The notes: generated from the letters alone by a model not told the origin. Shown: positions 40,298-50,026, counted from the stretch's first letter. The stretch is 50,100 nt of DNA from a bacterium (GCA_004298665.1 SCQY01000176.1:1-50100); one strand, 5' to 3'. Program-made: numbers and translations.

Positions 40298-41616
40298 GCG
40301 TGGCTCTTTTCCAAGTTCCGCTCGACGTCATCGGTCAGGTCGGCGCCGATACCCGCGGCGATCGCTCCGCTCAAGACGACCTTCAGACCGCGCTTCCGGC
40401 CGATGCTGCGGGCCGTCGACTCTACCTGGTCAACGATCTTTGCATAGAGCTGATCGCGATCGTGCTGCAAGCGCGCGATCTCCTTAGCCGTCTGCGCGTC
40501 AGCGGCGGCAGTGGCGCCGTGGAGCTCGGCATAGCGCGTCGAGAGCTGTTGGCGGGTCTTGTCGAAGCGGTCGAGCTCGCCTTGGGCATCGGCTTGATAA
40601 CGGTTCAGGAAGTCCTGGTGAATCGACTCAACACGCGCGCGCAAAGACGGCGGCATCTTCGAGAGATCGAATCCGTCGAGCTGTTGACTCACCTGCGGCG
40701 CCAGTGCACGTACGTTCTTTTGAATGGCATCGCGCTCGAGGCCCGCGCGCTGCTCGAGCTTGGCATTGGTGTCATGGTGGACTTGTGCGGAATAGGCCTG
40801 CATCTTGCTCTGCACGTCGTCCTGCAGCTGGCTCTGGTACGCCTGCAGCGTCTTCTGGTCGCGATTACGCAGTTCGGCGACTTGATCGGCGTCGGCTTGA
40901 TCCAGCGCCTGCAATTGATCTTCGAGCGCCTTACGCGCCGCGTCGTTGAGTGCGAGGTTCTGCAGTTTCATGCGCAGCTCCAAACGCTGCGGTGCCGATT
41001 TCTGCGCCAACTCTTGGGCTAGCTGCGCCTCGGCGGAGGAGAGGCCGTGCTCCTTGTCGCGATACTTGCGGTCGGCCTCGTCGGATAGACGTTTGGCGGC
41101 GGCCGCGAGCTGGGCGCGGTCTTGGGCGATCACTTGATTGCGGTATGCGTCGAACGACTGCTGGGCGCGTTGGTCGACTTCTTTGGCCTGGCGCTGGAAG
41201 TCGCTGGCCACGCCGCTCACGACGCCGGCACCGCCGCTGCCGCCGGGCGCCGCTCCGGCCGACTTCAACGCCGCGACGACGGCTTCACGCTCCTGCTGCT
41301 CGTAGCGCTGCTGCAGACGGCCCAGCTCCGCCTTCGCGTTCGCGGCGGCGGCGCTGAGACTGCGCTGAAGCTCCGCTTCGCGACGTGCCAACTCCGCCGC
41401 ATCGATCGGCGGGGCGGGGACGCCTGCGCCCTGAAGCAGGGCAATCTCCTCATCGTATTGCTTGAGCTGAGCGTAGAGCGGATGGCGATGCACCGCATCC
41501 TCAACGCGCACGTAGCCCACGCCCGAGTAGCTCGGCCCTTGCGACGGCGTACCGCCGTTCTTCGCGCATGCGGCGAGCATCGCGGTCAATGCGATTGCGA
41601 GAAGTACGCGGCGCAT
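40294..41616 (-). CDS. Giant Skp/OmpH-like coiled-coil lipoprotein
   Basis: A 440-residue predicted lipoprotein (LAAC at about residue 17). The two ends match a Skp module: GYVRVEDAVHRHPLYAQL at the start and GRKRGLKVVLSGAIAAGIGADLTDDVE at the end. Between them lie about 300 residues of almost unbroken, Gln/Ala/Arg-rich coiled coil, far longer than the about 80-residue arms of Skp. If it keeps the Skp plan, the arms would be several times as long and could span much of the periplasm. ATG 41616 follows the previous stop (TAGGATG). A Gly/Ala patch (about 118-132) may be a hinge. Confidence 0.82.
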   Translation of the reverse strand: MRRVLLAIALTAMLAACAKNGGTPSQGPSYSGVGYVRVEDAVHRHPLYAQLKQYDEEIALLQGAGVPAPPIDAAELARREAELQRSLSAAAANAKAELGRLQQRYEQQEREAVVAALKSAGAAPGGSGGAGVVSGVASDFQRQAKEVDQRAQQSFDAYRNQVIAQDRAQLAAAAKRLSDEADRKYRDKEHGLSSAEAQLAQELAQKSAPQRLELRMKLQNLALNDAARKALEDQLQALDQADADQVAELRNRDQKTLQAYQSQLQDDVQSKMQAYSAQVHHDTNAKLEQRAGLERDAIQKNVRALAPQVSQQLDGFDLSKMPPSLRARVESIHQDFLNRYQADAQGELDRFDKTRQQLSTRYAELHGATAAADAQTAKEIARLQHDRDQLYAKIVDQVESTARSIGRKRGLKVVLSGAIAAGIGADLTDDVERNLEKSHA

Positions 41617-41617
41617 C

Positions 41618-42421
41618 CTACTTGAGCGCGGAGACGACGTCTGCGGTGACGTCGGTTCCGCCATAGACGCGGCTGGCTTGGTCGACGACCAGCAGCAGGC
41701 CGCGCTTCTTGGCGACTGCGCTGATCACGTTCTGCGTCTCTTGGATGACCGGCCCCAGGAGCTGCTGCTGCTGCTGGTCGAGCTCGGCATAGGATCGCTT
41801 CAGGAGCACTCGCCGCTGGTCATCGCTCTTGGCTTGCGAGAGTTGCGCCTGGAGCCGCTTCTCCTCGTCTTGACGGTAGACGACGAAGCGGTCCTGGGCG
41901 GCCTTGATGCGCGGCGTCTGGTCGAGGGCCCCTTGATCGATGTAGCCGACGTTCGACGGCGGCGGCGTATTGACGGGAGTCACGGGGACACCGGGGCCCG
42001 AGACGAGCTCAACGACGTCCTTGGTGATGTCGAGGCCGCCGAAGAGGATGATGCGTTTGTCGACCACCACCGTAAGCGAGCGGTTCGCGGCGACCGAAGC
42101 GATGGCCGTTTGCGCGCGCGCGAAAAGCGGTCCGAAGAGCGCCTGCTGACGCTGAGCGATGCGTTGCTGAAAGTCCTGCTGAACGCGCTGTTGGTCGGCG
42201 GAAGACTTCACCGTCTTCATCTGTGCTTCGAACGACTGCTCGAGCGACTGCCGCTCGTCGTTGAACTGCTTCTGCGCGCTCTCGAATGCCGGGAGGCGGC
42301 CGATCGCCGCCTCGTCAACATAGCCGATGTCCGAGACGTCGGAGCCGAGCGCGGCGGGCGCCGCGACGAGGCATGCCAGCAGGCCGAGCGTCCCCGCCAA
42401 CGTCTTGATCGTGGGTGTCAC
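41618..42421 (-). CDS. Tandem Skp/OmpH-like periplasmic chaperone (two fused modules)
   Basis: A 267-residue exported protein (signal peptide about 1-27). It contains two full Skp modules: residues 31-138 (IGYVDEAAIGRLPAF ... VVVDKRIILFGGLDITKDVV) and 157-265 (VGYIDQGALDQTPRI ... LLVVDQASRVYGGTDVTADVV), joined by a Pro/Val-rich linker. The modules align end to end. Normal Skp is one module that trimerises; a fused pair would form other assemblies. GTG 42421 lies four bases after the bamA stop; BamA-Skp adjacency is the classical arrangement. Confidence 0.88.
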   Translation of the reverse strand: MTPTIKTLAGTLGLLACLVAAPAALGSDVSDIGYVDEAAIGRLPAFESAQKQFNDERQSLEQSFEAQMKTVKSSADQQRVQQDFQQRIAQRQQALFGPLFARAQTAIASVAANRSLTVVVDKRIILFGGLDITKDVVELVSGPGVPVTPVNTPPPSNVGYIDQGALDQTPRIKAAQDRFVVYRQDEEKRLQAQLSQAKSDDQRRVLLKRSYAELDQQQQQLLGPVIQETQNVISAVAKKRGLLLVVDQASRVYGGTDVTADVVSALK

Positions 42422-42425
42422 CCGC

Positions 42426-44672
42426 TTAGAACTTCTGTCCAATCGCGAAGCTCACGTGGCCGCCGTTCTGCCCAACGGCGAAGTCGAGGCGGATCGTATG
42501 CAGCCCGAGTTGTGGGAGATCGAAGCGGACGCCGAAGCCCACGTCGCTGTGGAACTGGTAGTTGGCCAACGGTGAAGGCACGAGGGAGTTGCCGGCAAAC
42601 TGCTCGGCGCCCCGCAGCCGCACCCCGCCCGACTCGGCGAAGAGCGCGCCCATGACTTTGCGCTCGTGTGAGAGCGGGAAGCGAAGCTCGGCCTGCCCCA
42701 GGAGGAGATCGGTTCCGTAGAATACGTCGGTATATCCGGAGAGCTCTTGCTCACCCAACGTATAGACGGCGCTGGGCGGTATGGCCCCCGTCGATGTGGC
42801 GTACTGGCCATGGAGGCCGAAGGTCGATCCCTTCAGGATGGGCCAGAACTTCTTGGAGTCGAGAATCGTCTTGGTGTAATCGAAATCCGAGCCCAGCGAT
42901 TTGTTGGAGACTTCGAAGGAGAGCGAGTTATTCCAACCCAGCCGCGGATTGAAGATGTCGTCACGCGTATCTTGCGTCAACCCCAGCGACACCGAATGCA
43001 AGTTCGACGGCTGCGTCCCCGAGACCGAGGCGATCGAGGGGATAGTATTCGCGTAGATCGACGTCGTCGTCCCCGTGCTGGGCAAGATGTTGGACTGGTT
43101 GGGCGTGGTGGGCAGACTCAGCACGGTAGGATTGTTGATCAGCGTGTAGCCGCCGGGCGCCGTGAAGGATGCGAAGACGCGCTGCAGATTCAAGCCGGCG
43201 GTACCGCGGACATAGTCGCTGAAGCGGCGGCCGAGCGAGAACGAGAAGCCCGCGGTCCGCGAATCGTAGTTGGCCACGGGGCCGGCCACGGCACCCTGCC
43301 CGGAATACTGCTGGTAGATGGAAACGGGAGTCGAGGTCGGCATCGGCAGCGGGGTCCCGGCCGGGGCGGGCGTGGGGTTGGCCACCGCGTAGACCGGATA
43401 CAGATTGGTCTGCACGTTGTTGAAAACCGAAGCGCCGAAACTGTACTTCTCCAGTTTCGGCGAGCTGCCCAAGTAGGGCATGGTCATCGACGCCGAGATC
43501 AGCGAGAGGCGCGCGCCGCGCTGGAACTGCACCGACGCGCCGTTGCCCGTGCCGTTGATATTGTTCTGCGAGTACCCGATGTTGCCGACCAGGCCCTCGC
43601 CGTTCGCGCCGCCGGAGTAACCGACGCCCGCGATCGCCTGCCCCGTGCGTTCTTCGGTGATCTTCCAAACCAACGTCACTGCTTGCGGCTTGGTCGTGTC
43701 GGGGCCGGGCTTGGCGGTGACGTCAACCTTGGAAAAGAAGCCCGTATTATTGAGGCGCTCGTAGTCTCGGCGCAGCGCGCTTTGCGTGATGACCATACCG
43801 GGGCGCAGGCGCAGCTCGCGGCGGATCACGTAGTCGCGAGTCTTGTTGTTGCCTGTGATCTCAATGGCCGCCACGCGCGCCACGTCGACCTCGTACTTCA
43901 CGTCGGCGGTCCCAGCGTTGAGGTCGACGGTCGAAGGATCGATACCGCCCTGGCAAAAACCGCGCTCGAGGTCCAACGTGTCGAAGTACTTGCCGACCGC
44001 GTCGCAGTCTTGATTCTCCAGCTCCTGCGACCAGGTAACCCCAGGTTTGGTCTCGAGCTTCGAGGCGATGAGAGCCGCCGGCACGATGGTGTCGCCGGAT
44101 ACCGTCACGCTCTTCACGACCAGCCCTTCCTGGATATCCAAGGAGATCTGCCCCGTCTTCGCGTCGAGATTGAGGTTCTTCACGTGGGTGGGCAGCTGGC
44201 CGCCGTAGCCGATCTTATCGTAGTACGAGTTGATCTTGAGAACGTCTTCATGGAACGTATTCTGGTTGAAGACTTGGCCGGGGGCCGTGTCCATCAAGGC
44301 CAACAGCGTATCGGACGGCACGTGCGTGTTGCCGTCGAAAACGATCTTCGTGACGACGGGATTCTCGACGACGCGGAACGTGATGGCGACGCCGGTGGGA
44401 CGCTGCGTGACCAACGGCGGAAGTACGTCGGTGAAGTAGCCCAATTGGAAGATGGCTTGATTGTCGGCCGTGAGCTGCTTTTGATCCAGCGGCTCGCCCG
44501 CCTTGGTCTGTACGGTCGCGAGAATCTTCTCACTGGAAACGTGGGCGTTCCCCGTTACGGAGACGGCGACGACGGTTGGTCCTGCGGCGGTCGCGGGCAA
44601 ACCTCCGAAGATCGAAGCCACGAGAGCCAGGATCACGAACGCGACGACGGCGCGCTTCGCGCGAGATTGCAT
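42426..44672 (-). CDS. bamA: Outer membrane protein assembly factor BamA (Omp85 family)
   Basis: A 748-residue Omp85 protein. A signal peptide (about 1-30) is followed by four POTRA domains (about 33-103, 105-184, 187-264, 267-341), one fewer than in E. coli, and then a 16-strand barrel (about 345-748) ending in SFAIGQKF. It folds and inserts outer-membrane barrels. The loop-6 motif that is VRG(F/Y) in nearly all Omp85 proteins is LSGY at 644-647. Two Cys in POTRA3 (223 and 240) could form a disulfide. It follows the TamB gene by a 134-base gap and is coupled to the Skp-like genes. AGAGGAAGG lies about 10 bases before the ATG. Confidence 0.95.
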   Translation of the reverse strand: MQSRAKRAVVAFVILALVASIFGGLPATAAGPTVVAVSVTGNAHVSSEKILATVQTKAGEPLDQKQLTADNQAIFQLGYFTDVLPPLVTQRPTGVAITFRVVENPVVTKIVFDGNTHVPSDTLLALMDTAPGQVFNQNTFHEDVLKINSYYDKIGYGGQLPTHVKNLNLDAKTGQISLDIQEGLVVKSVTVSGDTIVPAALIASKLETKPGVTWSQELENQDCDAVGKYFDTLDLERGFCQGGIDPSTVDLNAGTADVKYEVDVARVAAIEITGNNKTRDYVIRRELRLRPGMVITQSALRRDYERLNNTGFFSKVDVTAKPGPDTTKPQAVTLVWKITEERTGQAIAGVGYSGGANGEGLVGNIGYSQNNINGTGNGASVQFQRGARLSLISASMTMPYLGSSPKLEKYSFGASVFNNVQTNLYPVYAVANPTPAPAGTPLPMPTSTPVSIYQQYSGQGAVAGPVANYDSRTAGFSFSLGRRFSDYVRGTAGLNLQRVFASFTAPGGYTLINNPTVLSLPTTPNQSNILPSTGTTTSIYANTIPSIASVSGTQPSNLHSVSLGLTQDTRDDIFNPRLGWNNSLSFEVSNKSLGSDFDYTKTILDSKKFWPILKGSTFGLHGQYATSTGAIPPSAVYTLGEQELSGYTDVFYGTDLLLGQAELRFPLSHERKVMGALFAESGGVRLRGAEQFAGNSLVPSPLANYQFHSDVGFGVRFDLPQLGLHTIRLDFAVGQNGGHVSFAIGQKF

Positions 44673-44806
44673 ACGGCAAGTACCTTCCTCTGAACATGGT
44701 CGACCACTCGTGAACGCATGTGGCGTCCGAGCGTCTCACCGGCGGGCCCAAGCGCGTGCTGGTTCGTCTTTCGACCGGATCGGCCTCCTTCGACGTGTGC
44801 GCTTGC
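44673..44806. other. 134-base gap between tamB and bamA
   Basis: This is the largest gap in the 26-kb minus-strand run and the likely site of a bamA promoter. I could not find a convincing -35/-10 or sigma-E-like pair, and no hairpin with a T-run. The only clear element is the bamA ribosome-binding site (AGAGGAAGG). Confidence 0.3.
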
Positions 44807-47800
44807 TCACGGGAAGAGGCGGCGTATCGAGACCGCCCAACCCTTCGTTCCGACGATGGGCTCGCCGGGGCGAAGGTACGGGTTGGTCGCGTTGCTGGTA
44901 AGCTGACTCTGCAGCGAGCTGGCTCCCTGCTGAAAGACTTGCAGGTTGAGCGACGTGTTGTCCGAGGGGAAGTAGTCGAAGCCGATGCTCTGCCGCGTGG
45001 GGATGGAGAACGATTCGCGATAGTTGAACGAAACGCGGTCGGTGAGCGCCTTGCTCACGTCGATCGCCAAGGCCCCGCCGTACTCCAGCGCCAGCCCGAG
45101 ATCCTGGAGGCCCAGTGCGCCGCCCAGCGGGGCCAGCAGCGCGCGTCCAAACTGCGCGTTGAGAATGCTCAGGGCCTCGCCGCTGACGTCGAAGCCGCCG
45201 TTGGCGGCGGGAACCAGAACGCCGGGCGGCAGGAAAGCGCTCTGCATGCCGGGCGCCCCGCGCAGCACGGGGAGGGCGCCGCCGGGCTGGCTAGCGGGGT
45301 TGCCGTTGCCCTGCCCCGGCCTGAGACCCTGCCCGGTGAAGGCAGGTACGTCCAGCAGCAGTGCCAGCAGCTGCTGGCGGTCATAGGGGCGATCCGACGA
45401 GAAGTCGACGCTGAGGTTGGTGACCGGCCCGGTGGCGTGGAGCGTCACCGGCACCGAGGGGCTCACGTTGGTGATCCGCGTGTTAGCGGTTGCCGTGATG
45501 TACGGGATGGTTCCACTCTCGGGATCGAACGAAAGCGTAGCGCGATCGACACGGAAGAGGCGGTCGAAGTAGGAAATCGTTCCATTGGTGGACTGCAAGG
45601 AGGCGGCGAGCTTCGGATCGGCCAGCGTTCCCGTCAACCCCATGGTGCCCGTCGCCCCGATGTCTAGCACGCTGCCCTGGACCCGCACGTTCCTGCCGGC
45701 AGTCACGTGGAGATCAAGGCCCAGGCCGAACGGCGCGGCGCTCCCGAATGCCCCCGTCTCGACGCCATCGGCAGCGAACGTGTAGAGCCCGGAGAGCGGG
45801 AGTACGGCATTGCTCAGCGTGGCGTCCCCCGAGAGGGTCGGCTGTTTGGCACGCGTTGCCGCCAAGCCCAGCGAAGCGTCAAGCGTTCCCTGGCCGATCG
45901 CGGGGATATCGAGTCGCGCATGGCGCAGCCGCAGCTGCGCGTCGTAGGCAAGGGTTGCCCCCTTCGCGCCAGGGGTGATCTCCAGGCTGCCCTTGCCCTC
46001 GACGCTCCCGCCGCCGGCCTGGGCTCGTAGGCGATCGATGCTCATGTGCTGCCCGCCCAAGGTCAGCGTCGCCTCGCCCCCGGTGATCGGCGTGCGCTCG
46101 AAGGGGGCAACGAAGCGGCCGTCGCGCAACGTCACCTGCCCCGCGACCAGAGGATCGGCGAGCGTCCCCGCCACAGCCAAGCGGCCGTCGACGCGCCCGC
46201 TGAGCTCGCTGTGCGCGGGAAGGAAATTCGAAAGGTCGGAGAGATCGGCCCCATCGACGGTGAGATTGAGGCCCAGCGCGGAGCTTGGCGGCCCCAACTG
46301 GAGCGGGGAGAGCTCGAGCGGGAGACGTCCCGCTAGGGAAATCGTCCCCGTAGGCAGGCGGAGCTCACCGTTGCTCAGCTCCAGTTCGCGGCCCCGTAAC
46401 GAGAGCTGCCCGAACGCTTCCCGAAAGGGAAGACGGCCGAGCGACCCGCCGGCCAAATCGAACCCGCCCGAGAGTGCCGGCTGCGCGACCGTTCCGCCGA
46501 AGCGCAGGTCGGCCTCGCCTGAGGCTTCGACGTCGTAAGAGCGCTTGAGCAGATCGAAGGCAACGCGACGCACGCTGGGGGTGCGCAGATGGACGCTCAG
46601 CGCGAGGCGGCCTGCCGGACCGATGCTGCCCGCCGCGGTGGCGGAGACGTTCTGCATCTCCAAGTCCGCATTGGCGATCCGCGTGGTTGCGAAGTTCGAG
46701 TCGAGCGAGAGCGCAAGACGATCGATGGAGAGCTTCGCCGCCACACCGTGGCGCAACTGCGCCGTGCCGATCAAACGCGCCTTCGGATAGCGCCCGTCGA
46801 GTTGCATATCGGCGTCGACGGCCCCGGCGAGCGGCTCGTAGATGCCCAGCGCCGGGAGCCACTTTGCCAGATCGAACGAGCTCAGCTTGCCGTGCACGTG
46901 GGAGTCGATGCGCTCGGCGTAGGCAAGCGGTGACGTGAAGGCGCCGCGCGGCAGCGTCGCCGCGCCTCGCAGCGCAAGCGTGCCGAGCGTGGCATCACCG
47001 ACATCGATCGCACCGCTTACCACCGAGCGCTTCGCTTCGACGGCGGCATGCAGGCTGCCGAAGGGCAGCGTGCGCACGCGCACTCCTTGTAGCGCAACAT
47101 CCGCGTGGCCGGAGAGATCGGCACCGACGCCGGAGGCGGAGAGATCGACGGAACCTTTTCCGCCGAGCATGTCGAATTCGTCGAACCAGTCGTTGAAGTC
47201 GGCGAGATCGACGGTGCGGCCGGCCACGGCGAAGTTGGGCGTTCCGTCAACCAGCCCGGCATCGAAACGGAGGTGCGAGCCTCCCACCTCGACGGCGCCG
47301 CCGTCGAGCGCGGCGCCGTGCGGCGACGCAACGACATGCGTCGTGAGGGCGGTGAACTCCATGCCATGCACGGATCCCACGTTCATGCGCATCGTTCCGT
47401 CGACGTGCGGATCGCTCGCTGACCCCGTGAGATGGAGGCGCGCTGCAACGTTGCCTTCGCCGTAGAGCGAGCCGTACCCAAAGCGCCGCAGCCACGGTGC
47501 GACGTCAAGCGCACGCACGTCGACGGCGAGATCCAGGCGCGGCGTGCGCAGGCCTACGCCGGCAACCGTGCCGGATGCTGCGGCCCACGTGCCGTCATAA
47601 GCGCCGCTGGCGCTCTCGAGCGTCACCCGACCGCCCGCCATCGCCAGGCGCGTACTTCCCGAAGCGTCCTCGCCAAAGAGGCTGCTTCCCACCAGCGCCA
47701 CGCCGCCTTCAAAATCCAACGCACCTGCAGGGCCGGGACGCGCGCGCCCCACCAGCAGCAGACGTCCACGATCGAGCGGGACGCCCGCCCCCTTCAGCTG

Positions 47801-50026
47801 AGCTACCTGCACGTCGCGCGCTGTGATGTCGAGCGCGGCGCCGGGAGCGAAGCGCCCCGCGGCCGCCGAGGTTCCACCGGCGATGGCCGCCCCCGCCGCG
47901 TAGACGTTGGCGCCGCGATCGTCGATGCCCAGCGTGGCAAAGCCGCGCGTCACCGGTACATCGCGCACGTCGTCGGGACCGACGGCGTGCCCTTCGAGCT
48001 GGACGAGCGTGCGCTGCGGACGCAGGACGACGGAGAGCGTGCCGTCGACGGTTCCACGCGCCGGGGTATCGGCAATCAGAGGACGCGCGCCTGCAAGATC
48101 GGCGCGATAGGGACCGTGGAGCGCAAGCACATCGTGTAGTGCATCGAAGCCACCGGCCAAACGGGCCGAGCCCCACGGTCCGCGCGCGCTGCCATCGTAG
48201 ATGGCGATCCGCGTGCCGGATCCGGCGAGGCTCGCGCCGGCCTGCGCGATGGACAGCGTCCCGATCTGCATGTTCCGGGCGCCGACGCTTCCGCTCATGG
48301 CCAAGTCGGAGAGCCTTCCCTCCATCGCTACACGTGCGTCGAGCCGCGTCTCCAGCGGCGGGATCTGCGGGAGGTCGAGTCCCGGCAGCGTGACGGAATG
48401 GGGCGGGTTGTGAATCACCGCGCCGTGCGCCGTGCTCCACATCGCCAGACGATGGCCGCGCTGCTCGATCTGCGCTCCCGTCCAGAGCACCGATCCGTCG
48501 GGGCGCACGACGTGCAGCGGTGCGAGCAGCAGGCGCTGCGCATCGTAGCTGACGGCGGCGAACGTCGAGCCGCCGGCACCCAGACCGCGCATGAAGGCAT
48601 CGCCGGCGAACGTCAGATCGTCGCCCGAGATGCGGATCGCCCCCTCGATGCGCGGATTGGGCGCGAGCTGCGCAAAGTACGGCAGGCGCTCCGTGGCCGC
48701 GACGGCGTCGAGGGCCACGTCGGTCGTCACGTGCTCGCCCAGCGCGATCGAGCCGCCCAGCGCGATCGACATCGGCCCATAGTTCCCCAACAACGGCGCC
48801 AGCGTCACGGCGTCATGGTAATAGGTCGCGCGGCCGCGCAGATCGCGCAGCGGCAGCGCGCCGTAGTACGCTTGGGGCACGGCGGCCTGCGTGACGATCA
48901 ACGGATCGCCGGTTTCGCCGATGAGCCGAACGTCCAGGCGCGCTTGGCCGCTCAGCGGCAGCCCGCCGGAGAACTTGAAGAGCTCACGGAGACGTTCGAG
49001 ATCATCATTACCCTGGACGGCAAGATCGAGCTGCGGTGCGCCCCCCAGGAGCCCGAAGATGCCGCCTTCGACGTCGATGGGCGTGCCGCCGATCTCCCCA
49101 CGCAGCGAGCGCGTAAGGAACCCGCTATCGAAGAGCAAGAGGCGGCCGTGAAGGCCCGCCACGGGCTGCCGCAGCGCAGCGATGCCGATGGTGCCGCCCT
49201 GCAGCTGCGCGGAACCAGCGAGATGGTATGCAGGCGTGCTTCCCGGCACGAGGCCGACGGCGAAGAGCGTGGCGTCGAGGTTGCTGACCGTGCCGCCGGC
49301 GAGCTGGAAGGACGGCGAGGCGATGAAGAAGTCGGCGAGATCGGCAATGGGCATGCGTGCAACGTGCCAATGCTGGATTGCATCGCCGCGGGCGTAGGAG
49401 AGCGAGCCGCGCGCCGCAACAGGGTAGGCGACGCCGCGGTCCACGACTTCGGCATGTGCGCTGAATGCGGCGTCACGCTGCTCGCCATCGGAGGTGATGC
49501 CGATCGCGATATGTCGGATGTCGATGCTGCGCGCCGTCCGCACGGCGTGCGCTGGATCACGCATCTCGAGCGTGCCGTCGTGAACGCGCATGCTGAACCA
49601 GAACGGAACACCGTTTGGAACGCTGCTTGGCGCGCCGCTGGGGCCGCCAGGGCCAGCTGCGGGAGCGCCGATATTCCAGTTGCCGTTCGCCAGCCGCTCT
49701 AAGCGAAAGAACGGCTTCTCGAGCGCAACGTCCACCAGGCCGAAACGGCGGCGCCGCCAGGCGCCCAAATCGTAGCGCAATTCCACGCGCGGAGCGCGGA
49801 AGATCTCCGGGCCCGCGCGGCTTCGCACCTCGACTCCGCTAGCCGTCAGATGGTCCCGGAAGATCCGCAGGTCCGCGAAATGCGTGCGCGTCCCCGTCGC
49901 CAGCGAAACCAGCAGACCCGCGGTCCTAGGCAGAAGCGGATGGGAGAACGCGACAGCGAGCAGCAGCGCGCATCCGGCGACCGTGCCAATGCCCCACGCC
50001 CAACGCTTGCGCTTCAGGGAAGCCAC
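44807..50026 (-). CDS. tamB: TamB/AsmA-like translocation and assembly protein
   Basis: A 1739-residue protein with one N-terminal membrane helix (about 11-45), then a very long run of repeating beta strands typical of bridge-like lipid-transfer proteins. AsmA-like features near the N-terminus are LRIFRDHLTASGVEVRSR and VALEKPFFRLERLANGNWNI. The C-terminal 350 residues match the TamB domain (DUF490): GNGNVRVQGS-type strands, LSVDFSSDRPYDRQQLLALLL and RVSFNYRESFSIPTRQSIGFDYF split around 1690. Family role: moves phospholipid between the membranes and helps barrel assembly with TamA/BamA. GTG start; it precedes bamA in the same direction. Confidence 0.92.
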   Translation of the reverse strand: MASLKRKRWAWGIGTVAGCALLLAVAFSHPLLPRTAGLLVSLATGTRTHFADLRIFRDHLTASGVEVRSRAGPEIFRAPRVELRYDLGAWRRRRFGLVDVALEKPFFRLERLANGNWNIGAPAAGPGGPSGAPSSVPNGVPFWFSMRVHDGTLEMRDPAHAVRTARSIDIRHIAIGITSDGEQRDAAFSAHAEVVDRGVAYPVAARGSLSYARGDAIQHWHVARMPIADLADFFIASPSFQLAGGTVSNLDATLFAVGLVPGSTPAYHLAGSAQLQGGTIGIAALRQPVAGLHGRLLLFDSGFLTRSLRGEIGGTPIDVEGGIFGLLGGAPQLDLAVQGNDDLERLRELFKFSGGLPLSGQARLDVRLIGETGDPLIVTQAAVPQAYYGALPLRDLRGRATYYHDAVTLAPLLGNYGPMSIALGGSIALGEHVTTDVALDAVAATERLPYFAQLAPNPRIEGAIRISGDDLTFAGDAFMRGLGAGGSTFAAVSYDAQRLLLAPLHVVRPDGSVLWTGAQIEQRGHRLAMWSTAHGAVIHNPPHSVTLPGLDLPQIPPLETRLDARVAMEGRLSDLAMSGSVGARNMQIGTLSIAQAGASLAGSGTRIAIYDGSARGPWGSARLAGGFDALHDVLALHGPYRADLAGARPLIADTPARGTVDGTLSVVLRPQRTLVQLEGHAVGPDDVRDVPVTRGFATLGIDDRGANVYAAGAAIAGGTSAAAGRFAPGAALDITARDVQVAQLKGAGVPLDRGRLLLVGRARPGPAGALDFEGGVALVGSSLFGEDASGSTRLAMAGGRVTLESASGAYDGTWAAASGTVAGVGLRTPRLDLAVDVRALDVAPWLRRFGYGSLYGEGNVAARLHLTGSASDPHVDGTMRMNVGSVHGMEFTALTTHVVASPHGAALDGGAVEVGGSHLRFDAGLVDGTPNFAVAGRTVDLADFNDWFDEFDMLGGKGSVDLSASGVGADLSGHADVALQGVRVRTLPFGSLHAAVEAKRSVVSGAIDVGDATLGTLALRGAATLPRGAFTSPLAYAERIDSHVHGKLSSFDLAKWLPALGIYEPLAGAVDADMQLDGRYPKARLIGTAQLRHGVAAKLSIDRLALSLDSNFATTRIANADLEMQNVSATAAGSIGPAGRLALSVHLRTPSVRRVAFDLLKRSYDVEASGEADLRFGGTVAQPALSGGFDLAGGSLGRLPFREAFGQLSLRGRELELSNGELRLPTGTISLAGRLPLELSPLQLGPPSSALGLNLTVDGADLSDLSNFLPAHSELSGRVDGRLAVAGTLADPLVAGQVTLRDGRFVAPFERTPITGGEATLTLGGQHMSIDRLRAQAGGGSVEGKGSLEITPGAKGATLAYDAQLRLRHARLDIPAIGQGTLDASLGLAATRAKQPTLSGDATLSNAVLPLSGLYTFAADGVETGAFGSAAPFGLGLDLHVTAGRNVRVQGSVLDIGATGTMGLTGTLADPKLAASLQSTNGTISYFDRLFRVDRATLSFDPESGTIPYITATANTRITNVSPSVPVTLHATGPVTNLSVDFSSDRPYDRQQLLALLLDVPAFTGQGLRPGQGNGNPASQPGGALPVLRGAPGMQSAFLPPGVLVPAANGGFDVSGEALSILNAQFGRALLAPLGGALGLQDLGLALEYGGALAIDVSKALTDRVSFNYRESFSIPTRQSIGFDYFPSDNTSLNLQVFQQGASSLQSQLTSNATNPYLRPGEPIVGTKGWAVSIRRLFP

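Noticed and set aside
41764..41781. CTG/CAG triplet run as a microsatellite
   Set aside because: It simply encodes a short polyGln in the coiled coil of the second Skp module.
42747..44693. 648-codon plus-strand open frame opposite bamA
   Set aside because: Antisense to a conserved gene, composition of a reverse-frame shadow (Arg/Val/Gly/His-rich), no domain pattern.
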